From positions 1 to 7,340 of the forward strand of contig JAHQWX010000081.1 in assembly GCA_029856375.1 (NCBI GenBank): a stretch of DNA of 7,340 bases. The letters are read 5' to 3'. The translations under genes and the position numbers were made by a program. This DNA comes from Promethearchaeia archaeon (GTDB lineage: Archaea > Asgardarchaeota > Lokiarchaeia > Sigyniarchaeales > SOKP01). The first letter of the stretch is position 1; every line of letters starts with the position of its first letter. The notes below the pieces were generated by a model, which was not told the origin of the DNA, did not search any database, and was given only the letters and a program-made list of their open reading frames with translations. This document shows, one piece after another, positions 1 through 6,485 of this stretch.

Positions 1-171
1 TATATCATTAAGAATAGCCCTTCTAATATCTCCATCAGTTGCAATTCCTTGCAGCCTATTGTTTTTATCAACAATAAACGCTGTTTTTAATGCATTTTCG
101 TTGATTATAGAAATAATATCTATTATTGTTGCGTTATCATTACCTAATAATTTTTCAATCGTTGTTCTCAA
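1..171 (-). CDS. CBS-domain protein, probable sugar-phosphate nucleotidyltransferase (N-terminal fragment)
   Basis: Only the first 57 residues are in the window; the gene continues past the left edge. The translation holds most of a first CBS motif: ATIIDIISIINEN at residues 14-26, the strand AFIVDKNNRLQGIATDGD at 31-48, and the signature TDGDIRR at 45-51. CBS pairs with this signature directly at the N-terminus are typical of nucleotidyltransferases that make NDP-sugars and carry the transferase domain after the CBS pair. Arabinose-5-phosphate isomerases (KdsD/KpsF) share the signature but carry it at the C-terminus, so they fit less well. The frame has no ATG between the upstream in-frame stop (238-240) and the CBS motif. 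I chose TTG at 169-171 because GAGGA lies 7 nt upstream and the distance to the CBS core is usual. It starts 34 nt after the aminotransferase stop, so the two are probably cotranscribed. CBS identity is firm; the transferase half is inference. Confidence 0.75.
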   Translation of the reverse strand, partial: MRTTIEKLLGNDNATIIDIISIINENALKTAFIVDKNNRLQGIATDGDIRRAILNDI

Positions 172-178
172 TTTTTTA

Positions 179-183
179 TCCTC
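179..183 (-). promoter_or_regulatory. Shine-Dalgarno site deciding the TTG start of the CBS gene
   Basis: The minus strand reads GAGGA, then seven bases, then TTG at 171. The only other nearby start-like codons on this strand, a GTG and an ATG just upstream, lie in another frame that ends within a few codons. This site therefore supports the non-ATG start. Confidence 0.5.
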
Positions 184-205
184 ATTATCACGAATAATAT
201 AACGA

Positions 206-1375
206 TTAAAATTGTGATCGATAATTATAAATTCTTTCTATAGCATCACATATCTTATCTACGAGCGATATCTCCATGTGAGAATAAATTGGTAAACATA
301 ATGTATTATTAGCAAGTTCAATTGTATTCTCCAGTTTTAAATCTTGTCCTGCTAAATACGGTTTAAAGGCAGATTGTTGATGTATTGCAGGGAAAAAATA
401 TTTTTTTGTCATTACATTTTCTGCTTCAAGAGCATCATAAAGTTTATCTCGAGACAGTTCAAATTCTTTTGGATTAATCTGTATTGCAAAATCTTTATAA
501 GAACTTCTTGAATCTTGTTCAATTTCTTGAAAAGTGATACCGGGTAGTTTCGAAAGCCGTTTCTTATAATGGGCAACCAATTTTTGTCTGTTGAGCACAT
601 TTTCTTCAAGCATACTAAGGCTTCTTAAGGCGAGAATTGCGTTAAATTCTGCCATCCTCCCACTTAATCCGATAAAAGAAGTATTATAATCTCCGGGATT
701 TGCATAATTCCGACCGATCCTAATGTTTTCCGCGATTTTATCGTCATTTGTTGCTACAAATCCACCTTCTCCAGCTGTTAATACCTTCGTAGGACTCATA
801 CTAAAAGATTCTCCGTCTCCAAAGTTTCCAATTCGCTTTCCCTTATAAATTGATCCAGCTCCATGGGCAGAATCAAAAAATAGCTTTAGTTTATGATCTT
901 CCGCGATTTCTTCTAATGCAGCAATATCACAAGGATTTCCGAAGATATGAGTTGCTAATATTGCGGATGATTTTGCAGTGATTTTTTCTTTTACTTTTTC
1001 GGGATCTATAGTGAATTTGATTGGATCACAGTCTGCATATATTGGTTTTAATCCTAACCAGATTATCGCTAAGGAAGTGGCAGAAAATGAAAAACTTGGA
1101 GTAATAACCTCGCCCTCGAGATATAAAGACCTTCCAAGTAACATCAATCCAGTTGTACAATTAGAAATCCCAATAACATTTCTGACTCCAAGATATTCTT
1201 CTAGTTTTTTTTCGAGCTGTTGAACGAATTTATGATTAGTTATCATGCGAGATGCAAATATTTCTAATATATCTTCTTCTAAGTCGCTTAATGAAGGCAA
1301 TGTTGGCTGAATTATTGGTACTAGATCAGAAAAAATTGGGATTCCACCTAATACTGCAGGCTTATCTGAAGTCAT
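206..1375 (-). CDS. DegT/DnrJ/EryC1/StrS-family PLP-dependent sugar aminotransferase
   Basis: This 389-residue protein has the usual full length for the family, which transfers an amino group from glutamate or a similar donor to a keto nucleotide-sugar in the cytoplasm. Visible fold-type I features in order: SNCTTG at 71-76 (cofactor phosphate-binding region); TPSFSFSAT at 92-100; THIFGNPCD at 142-150; FFDSAHGAG at 166-174 with D168 as the likely ligand of the PLP ring nitrogen; SMSPTKVLTAGEGG at 192-205 with K197 as the Schiff-base lysine; and GLSGRMAEFNA at 236-246, the family's conserved helix. ATG at 1375 is the only ATG start, since an in-frame stop lies four codons upstream. It is one of the less AT-rich genes here. 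It lies 96 nt after the GT-C gene and 34 nt before the CBS gene. The pairing points to NDP-amino-sugar synthesis, perhaps a 4-amino-4,6-dideoxyhexose. The exact substrate cannot be read from the sequence. Confidence 0.93.
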   Translation of the reverse strand: MTSDKPAVLGGIPIFSDLVPIIQPTLPSLSDLEEDILEIFASRMITNHKFVQQLEKKLEEYLGVRNVIGISNCTTGLMLLGRSLYLEGEVITPSFSFSATSLAIIWLGLKPIYADCDPIKFTIDPEKVKEKITAKSSAILATHIFGNPCDIAALEEIAEDHKLKLFFDSAHGAGSIYKGKRIGNFGDGESFSMSPTKVLTAGEGGFVATNDDKIAENIRIGRNYANPGDYNTSFIGLSGRMAEFNAILALRSLSMLEENVLNRQKLVAHYKKRLSKLPGITFQEIEQDSRSSYKDFAIQINPKEFELSRDKLYDALEAENVMTKKYFFPAIHQQSAFKPYLAGQDLKLENTIELANNTLCLPIYSHMEISLVDKICDAIERIYNYRSQF

Positions 1376-1390
1376 TTTACTTGCTTATTT

Positions 1391-1408
1391 ATTATTTAGA
1401 TAAATAAT
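1391..1408. repeat. AT-only inverted repeat upstream of the aminotransferase
   Basis: The sequence is a perfect 8-bp inverted repeat, ATTATTTA and TAAATAAT, around a central GA. It lies 15-32 nt upstream of the aminotransferase ATG, in the 96-nt gap after the GT-C gene. That position suits a TATA-like promoter element or an operator. Because the local sequence is almost pure A and T, such a repeat could occur by chance. A second TATA-like stretch (TTAATATACA on the minus strand, 1421-1430) would place a transcript start about 25 nt before the ATG. No Shine-Dalgarno is visible before this ATG. Confidence 0.25.
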
Positions 1409-1471
1409 AAAATAACTCTCTGTATATTAATTTTAATTTTAGAAAATTGCTTTAGTTATAAAGAAGCTTTT

Positions 1472-3046
1472 CTATTTATAGGATGGTTCAAATCCCGATT
1501 TTTCTATTATTTTTAGAAATATTCCTTCAAATGCTAATACTCCCATAAAATACAAACTAGCCCACCCAAAAACAGCAACACCAAACAATCTAACCATATA
1601 TAGTTGATTAAAAAGAAGAAAAAAAGATGATAGAAATATGAGAAAAAAAATAATTTCAAAATGTAATATATCTACCTTTTTGCGAATCATTTGAACAATT
1701 ATAATAAAGATAAATAAAAATCCAATAATCATAATCGGAAGAATTAAGTATAGAAAGTCATTTACAATATTCCACGCGTTATCGAGTGTGGGAGGGAGAT
1801 AGGAAGGATTATCAAGTTGATATATTAAATTTCTGTTATATTCTGAAAACCAAATAAAGATTAATATGCCGTCTTTTGTGAAGAATTGAAAATATATAAT
1901 TGGGACTATTCCGACTAAAAAACATAATATAATCCCTCGGTAGATTCTATGTCTAAATTTCTCCTTGTTTTCAGTATTTTGCTCGTCATTTTTATATGAA
2001 CTTAAATTTTGGTTGCTTTTTTCTATGTACTTAAGATCCTTTATGTAAAAATAACTTTTTCTAGATCTAATGCTTTGTTTATCGGTATAAATGAAAATAT
2101 AGTGTATGGCAAGTGGAATAATAAAAATAATTAATGTTTCTCTAGTTAAACAAGAAAGTACTCCCATTACAATGAAGAATAATAAATGTTTCTTATCTGG
2201 TTTTGATATGAAAGAAATATAAGAACTGATAAGGACGCATATAATGAACCATTCAAAGGAACTGATGAGTGGATTATCGTAAAATACCATTTTAATGTGT
2301 AAAATGCTTAATGCTAGAATAAAGAACTCTGAAGTTTTCCTTCCCATTATTTTTTTAATACTATGATATAACAATATTGTCCCGAACCATTGCATTAAAA
2401 ATAAAGTTAGGGAGAGATCAGGAAAAACTCCTAAACCGTTTTGATCTATAGGAGCAAAAAACCTAGAGGATCCATGATAAATCCAATCACCGCAGGATCC
2501 AGGTGAGGTTTCTACATATTGAATATTATTTATTAAAACATATGGGATACAAAACAATACAAATAAAGGTCTCATTGTTGGAGTAAAAAAGAAATAGGGA
2601 TCATCTTTGAATTCGCCATTAATTAATGCTACTGCATTTCCAATGTAGGCGTGATCGTCGACATTTTTATGTAAAAAGAAAAAAGGAAGTATAACGGATG
2701 AGATCGCTAATAGAAGAAGGGGAATGGTAATATCAATTAGAATATTTCTTATTTTTTTAAAAGAATTATAACGATCGAACCAGTAGTGTCTAAATAGTTG
2801 TAGAAACAATTGACAGAGAATAAGTAAAGTAAAAAATAATAATAGAAGCGTATAAACAACTGAATTTAAAGTAGAAATTAATGGTAGATATAAATCAATT
2901 AAATTTTTCCGAATGAAATTTCTTTGCACATAATTGTTATAAAAAGCAAAATATTCGATAAGTAAGCAAATAATGGGAATAAAATAAAGAAAAATCAATA
3001 AAAAGTCAATTACTTTTAATTGGTGCCAAGATCTATGAATTTTCAA
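1472..3046 (-). CDS. Polytopic membrane protein, GT-C (GT39/ArnT-like) glycosyltransferase fold
   Basis: The protein has 524 residues and about 10-12 hydrophobic segments, so it is an integral membrane protein. An acidic pair in VDDHAYIGNA (D130-D131) lies in a loop after the third segment, where GT-C enzymes hold the Asp motif that binds metal and the lipid-phosphate sugar donor. PTMRPLF at 156-162 and TRET at 301-304 are also common in GT39-like proteins. Such enzymes move a sugar from a polyprenyl-phosphate carrier to an acceptor outside the cytoplasmic membrane. A hydrophilic loop at 174-210 probably faces outward, and a strongly charged insert spans about 321-368. The start is TTG at 3044-3046: a stop codon lies directly upstream, AAGGT is 7 nt before it, and no ATG occurs until residue 158. 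It follows the GT4 gene by 40 nt, in a likely operon. Donor and acceptor are unknown. An O-antigen ligase or flippase is less likely, given the early acidic loop. Confidence 0.7.
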   Translation of the reverse strand: MKIHRSWHQLKVIDFLLIFLYFIPIICLLIEYFAFYNNYVQRNFIRKNLIDLYLPLISTLNSVVYTLLLLFFTLLILCQLFLQLFRHYWFDRYNSFKKIRNILIDITIPLLLLAISSVILPFFFLHKNVDDHAYIGNAVALINGEFKDDPYFFFTPTMRPLFVLFCIPYVLINNIQYVETSPGSCGDWIYHGSSRFFAPIDQNGLGVFPDLSLTLFLMQWFGTILLYHSIKKIMGRKTSEFFILALSILHIKMVFYDNPLISSFEWFIICVLISSYISFISKPDKKHLLFFIVMGVLSCLTRETLIIFIIPLAIHYIFIYTDKQSIRSRKSYFYIKDLKYIEKSNQNLSSYKNDEQNTENKEKFRHRIYRGIILCFLVGIVPIIYFQFFTKDGILIFIWFSEYNRNLIYQLDNPSYLPPTLDNAWNIVNDFLYLILPIMIIGFLFIFIIIVQMIRKKVDILHFEIIFFLIFLSSFFLLFNQLYMVRLFGVAVFGWASLYFMGVLAFEGIFLKIIEKSGFEPSYK

Positions 3047-3053
3047 TTACATT

Positions 3054-3058
3054 ACCTT
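3054..3058 (-). promoter_or_regulatory. Shine-Dalgarno site deciding the TTG start of the GT-C gene
   Basis: The minus strand reads AAGGT, seven bases, then TTG at 3046. An ATG inside those seven bases (3050-3052) is followed at once by the stop TAA (3047-3049), so it cannot start the gene. The spacing to TTG is right for ribosome binding; the spacing to the ATG is too short. Confidence 0.55.
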
Positions 3059-3086
3059 TTTAACTTTGTTTGGAAGGAAAATTCAA

Positions 3087-4292
3087 TCAAATTAATTCCG
3101 AATATAGATTGTTTATTGATTCTGCTACAACTTTCCAAGTATAAGCGCTTGAAATGCGTTTATAGCCGTTATCTCCCAATGTTCTTTCTAACTTATTATC
3201 TGTTAGAATTCGCAATACTTTTTTTTTTAGATCATTTTGATCAGCAGGTTTTGTTAACAAGCCAGAATAATTGTTTTTAACTAGTTCTGGAACTGGTCCA
3301 ATTTTAGGTGCTACAACTGGACAATGAGCAGCTCCAGCTTCTAATAGCGGGATCCCAAAACTCTCACTTCTATTAGTGGGGAATACAAATACATTTGCTG
3401 ATAAGTATCCACCAATGATATCTTCCCAAGTTGGATTCGTAATGAAGTGCACATAATTGCTTAAATTTTGTGAAGAGACTAATTTTCTTAATTCCATTTC
3501 GTAATCAAGATCAAAACTTTCGCCTATTAATAATAATTTTACATCTGAAACTTCTTCAATGATAGATGGCATCATCTTAATTAAATCATGTAAATTTCTA
3601 TAGTTTCTTAAAATCCTACCCACATAGAGTATTAACTTTCCTTGAAATTGAAACCTATTAAGAAATTTTTCTTTCAATGTGTGATCTGAAAACTTCTCGA
3701 CATCTACACCATGTGGGATTACTTCGATTTTATCTTCATTAATTCCAATTCTTTTTGTCCAATAAGCCTCATATTTGGAATGTACAATTATTTTGTCTGC
3801 TGCAGAAATACATAAAGATTTCACAAATTTGTCGTGTATTTTGATTAATTTGGAGCTCGAAGTTCCTTTTAAAATTGCTAGTTCTGTGAGATCTCTCATA
3901 TTTCCATGAGCAGTAATAATAAAGGGTTTTCTTTTGATTTTTGAAAGAAAACTTGCAATATCTGTTTGAAATGTTCGGAAAGTATGTGCATGAATTAAAT
4001 CAGAATTGGATTTCAAGATGTTCGGAATCATGGATGGCGTAATCCAATAATGCGAGTTTTTTATTTTAAATCGAATCGGAAAGCGATGAATTTTAATTCC
4101 TTGAACAATCTCATAACGAGGGAGAGTATTTGATATTAAATTATGTTTAATTATATTTGTGGTGAATACATTAACATCATATCCTAGTTGCGCTTGAATT
4201 TTTGAAATGTTGTAAGAGTGAATAACTGGTCCTCCGTAACCAAATGCTGGATAGAAAAAAGGTACAATACGTAAAATCTTCAATTTAGTCAT
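3087..4292 (-). CDS. Glycosyltransferase family 4 (GT-B fold)
   Basis: This 401-residue soluble or membrane-associated enzyme has the full GT4 length and two Rossmann-like halves. The N-terminal acceptor half opens with KILRIVPFFYPAFGYGGP (5-22), where the GG at 20-21 is the usual glycine loop, followed by DLIHAH (98-103) and ITAHG (126-130). The C-terminal donor half shows VIPHGVD (191-197), YVGRI (223-227), and ESFGIPLLEAG (310-320) with the retaining-enzyme EX7E pair E310 and E318. The lysine usually found five residues after the GR arginine is missing; R232, six residues after R226, probably replaces it. The reaction is transfer of a sugar from an NDP-sugar to a growing lipid-linked glycan at the inner face of the membrane. 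It is probably the first gene of the minus-strand operon. ATG at 4292 is the only ATG after the upstream stop. No Shine-Dalgarno precedes it, but a TATA-like box does. The specific sugar is unknown. Confidence 0.93.
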   Translation of the reverse strand: MTKLKILRIVPFFYPAFGYGGPVIHSYNISKIQAQLGYDVNVFTTNIIKHNLISNTLPRYEIVQGIKIHRFPIRFKIKNSHYWITPSMIPNILKSNSDLIHAHTFRTFQTDIASFLSKIKRKPFIITAHGNMRDLTELAILKGTSSSKLIKIHDKFVKSLCISAADKIIVHSKYEAYWTKRIGINEDKIEVIPHGVDVEKFSDHTLKEKFLNRFQFQGKLILYVGRILRNYRNLHDLIKMMPSIIEEVSDVKLLLIGESFDLDYEMELRKLVSSQNLSNYVHFITNPTWEDIIGGYLSANVFVFPTNRSESFGIPLLEAGAAHCPVVAPKIGPVPELVKNNYSGLLTKPADQNDLKKKVLRILTDNKLERTLGDNGYKRISSAYTWKVVAESINNLYSELI

Positions 4293-4307
4293 TATTTGAG
4301 AATTAAG

Positions 4308-4319
4308 ATATATATTTAT
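4308..4319 (-). promoter_or_regulatory. Candidate TATA box for the GT4-led operon
   Basis: On the minus strand TAAATATATATC is centred about 21 nt before the GT4 ATG. With archaeal spacing from TATA box to transcript start, this would put the start almost at the ATG, giving a leaderless or nearly leaderless mRNA. That agrees with the lack of a Shine-Dalgarno. It is inferred from position and composition only, in a very AT-rich gap. Confidence 0.4.
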
Positions 4320-4336
4320 TCAATGTAGCATAAACT

Positions 4337-4347
4337 ATTAAAAATTT
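4337..4347 (+). promoter_or_regulatory. Candidate TATA-like element for the 703-residue membrane protein gene
   Basis: ATTAAAAATTT is centred about 27 nt before the ATG at 4369, the right distance for a leaderless archaeal transcript. No Shine-Dalgarno precedes this ATG. The stronger TATA run at 4308-4319 could instead serve both directions, leaving a leader of roughly 30 nt here. The evidence is weak because the whole 76-nt gap is A and T rich. Confidence 0.25.
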
Positions 4348-4368
4348 CAATTAATTTAAAAAGATATA

Positions 4369-6480
4369 ATGAAACAAAGTAATATCTTTCCATTTGTCCA
4401 AGGTATTATTTGTTTAATATATGCATTTTTTGTCTTATTGAATATTTTCGTTTTTCCAATAAATCTAATTTTAGGAATCATTTGCATCTTTTTTTTACCC
4501 GGATATAATCTTTTAACTTTAATTAAACCAGAAGCTAAAAAAGTAGAAAAATTGGGATTAAGTGTGTTTTTTAGCCTCGCTATTGAAAACATTTTAATGT
4601 TTTTTCTCTTCGTAATCTCTTATCATTTTGTAAATATATCTGGATGGGTTGGTTATTTTTTCTGGGAAGAGATGTTAATAGCTATAATTCAATGGATAAA
4701 CATTGGATTGCTTTTCATCAATTCTTATATAAATAAGGATAAATATGGAGAACAAGACCATCACGGCTACGAGGATATGATTAGAAAGTATTTTAATAGA
4801 GAAACTCTCTTAATTCTCGTAAGCTTTATCGTATCTTTAATATTCTTATGCATATCAACATATTTAAGCGTGGATGTTACTGATGATGTAACTCAAATTA
4901 GAAGAGAATATCGGGCGAATTTCATATTTTTTGAAAGAGTGCCAATCTTCTTTTATGTATTCTTAACAACTTCGATTATATGTTTAGCTTTAATAATTTT
5001 TAGAATTAAAAATAAATATCTGATCTTAATTTGTATTTCCATATTTCTCTACTGCGTATGGATTCTTCCTGCACTTCAAATTAAAAATTATTTCTTATGG
5101 GATACAGCAGAATTAGATACGATATACTATCATTATTATCGTTATGGGATTCATCCAATTCGGAGTTATTGTTTTTATATTACGGAATATTCTTCATTGA
5201 GATATTCTACCAGACTCTTCACAATGATATTATTTGTACACGGTACTGGACTCGAATCTAATTTGATATTAACCTTTATTTATCCGATAATTCTCGTATT
5301 TATTCCTTTTTATTTTTATTCTGTTTTTAAGAAGTTTTCTGAGAATAAAGAAAGGAATCACACACTTCTGAGTGTATTGGTGGTTATAGCCATTATATCT
5401 CCTTTAGTGATAAAAAATGCTCATTCTGCAACGGCGGTTGTGATAGGCTTATTTTTATTCTATATTTTAGTCGTAGAATATTTTGAATTAATTTATAAGA
5501 GGAATATGAATCTGAAGCACATGGTTCTAATAATTTTATTATATTTTTTTTTAACGCTAACTCATTTTGAAGAATGTGTATATTTCTTGTTGATTATTGC
5601 GTTTTTCACAATTTATTACCTTTTTTTCCAAATCAAGGATTCTAAAGGTGATCAAAATGTCCTAAAATCGTCAAAAATTTTTCTTGCTAAAAATATATTT
5701 CTTATTGGTTTATTAATGGTAATTTTTTTATTTGTTCAGGAATTTTTTGGGTATTTAGCTTTTTACATAAGCGTTTTTGAAAACGCTCCCTATGTATCAT
5801 TTATTTCTGAGATATATGTCGATTCAAAAACTGAACTCTTAGGATTTATGAGAGGGAACTTTAGATTTAGTCCTCTGTTACTAGTAGCTGCAATTCTGGG
5901 AATAGGGATATATTCATTAATTCTATATCTCGCCTTTTTTAGATATTTTAATATCTTAGAAAATTTATATGAAAAGGCAATACTCGTTGTTAAAAAAGTT
6001 CACGGCTTTCTAAAAACAGTAATATCAAAGCGAATTGTACAAATTCTCATCCCTATTGCGATTTATTGCTTATTTCTGATTTTTCACTTTTTTTATTATG
6101 AATTCTTGGAAGAAGAAGGCATTTTTATGATATTGGAATTGGTGCTTATTTTTTCCTTTATGGTGTTTAATATTTTTATTTTTATTAAGGGAACCATGGA
6201 TTATAAAATCCGAAATGATAAACAGAATTATTTTCTTATAGCAATTATTTCGTGCGGATTGCTTATGGTATTATTGGGTTTATCAGGGGATATTCCGTAT
6301 ACTTTCAGCATCTTAAATTCAAAATTTATTACTTATTTCATATTTTTTAACTTAATAATCATACAAAATAATTATTTTAGGAGTTTAACGAATAAGAAAT
6401 CTCAATACCTAGCGATTATGATTATCCTCCTTCTCCTATTTGGCGTTTTGTATAGTTTAAGAAAAATAAGCTATGGATAA
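4369..6480 (+). CDS. Large polytopic membrane protein with DUF1616-like N-terminus, possible GT-C glycosyltransferase
   Basis: The protein has 703 residues, most of them in an estimated 16-20 hydrophobic segments. Residues 30-72 resemble DUF1616: a helix ending in FFLPGYNLL (41-49, LPGY core), then a short polar stretch (KPEAKKVEKLG) and a second helix, LSVFFSLAI. DUF1616 is found mainly in archaea and has no proven function, often beside glycan genes. Two polar loops carry acidic residues that could serve as a GT-C Asp motif: SVDVTDDVTQIRREYRA (167-183) and WDTAELDTIYYHYYRYG (244-260). LTHFEE at 397-402 sits at a membrane edge. The C-terminus holds further hydrophobic helices and no soluble domain. 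ATG at 4369 follows an in-frame stop (4357-4359) four codons upstream. The gene is transcribed away from the GT4 operon and converges on the GT2 gene. A role in sugar transfer or glycan export at the membrane is inference; I do not recognise the family as a whole. Confidence 0.6.
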   Translation: MKQSNIFPFVQGIICLIYAFFVLLNIFVFPINLILGIICIFFLPGYNLLTLIKPEAKKVEKLGLSVFFSLAIENILMFFLFVISYHFVNISGWVGYFFWEEMLIAIIQWINIGLLFINSYINKDKYGEQDHHGYEDMIRKYFNRETLLILVSFIVSLIFLCISTYLSVDVTDDVTQIRREYRANFIFFERVPIFFYVFLTTSIICLALIIFRIKNKYLILICISIFLYCVWILPALQIKNYFLWDTAELDTIYYHYYRYGIHPIRSYCFYITEYSSLRYSTRLFTMILFVHGTGLESNLILTFIYPIILVFIPFYFYSVFKKFSENKERNHTLLSVLVVIAIISPLVIKNAHSATAVVIGLFLFYILVVEYFELIYKRNMNLKHMVLIILLYFFLTLTHFEECVYFLLIIAFFTIYYLFFQIKDSKGDQNVLKSSKIFLAKNIFLIGLLMVIFLFVQEFFGYLAFYISVFENAPYVSFISEIYVDSKTELLGFMRGNFRFSPLLLVAAILGIGIYSLILYLAFFRYFNILENLYEKAILVVKKVHGFLKTVISKRIVQILIPIAIYCLFLIFHFFYYEFLEEEGIFMILELVLIFSFMVFNIFIFIKGTMDYKIRNDKQNYFLIAIISCGLLMVLLGLSGDIPYTFSILNSKFITYFIFFNLIIIQNNYFRSLTNKKSQYLAIMIILLLLFGVLYSLRKISYG

Positions 6481-6484
6481 AAAA
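6461..6484 (-). terminator. T-tract termination region for the GT2 gene
   Basis: On the minus strand, directly after the GT2 stop, six T in a row occur at 6479-6484, followed by TTATTTTTC at 6461-6469. Archaeal terminators are commonly such T-runs without a stem. Both runs overlap the end of the 703-residue gene on the other strand. Confidence 0.35.
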
Positions 6485-6485
6485 C

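Noticed and set aside
1..171. C-terminal CBS domain of an arabinose-5-phosphate isomerase (KdsD/KpsF type)
   Set aside because: The CBS motif begins within about 14 residues of the likely start, with no SIS isomerase domain before it.
978..1223. 81-codon plus-strand open frame inside the aminotransferase
   Set aside because: It is antisense to well-conserved PLP-enzyme sequence; the opposite strand explains the composition.
1442..1471. Possible stem-loop (GCTTT...AAAGAAGC) after the GT-C gene
   Set aside because: The stem is short and mismatched and no T-run follows closely on the minus strand, so it does not support an intrinsic terminator.
3020..3280. 86-codon plus-strand open frame opposite the GT4 and GT-C gene junction
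   Set aside because: It lies antisense to the conserved C-terminus of GT4 and the start of the GT-C gene, has no recognisable motif and no ribosome site.
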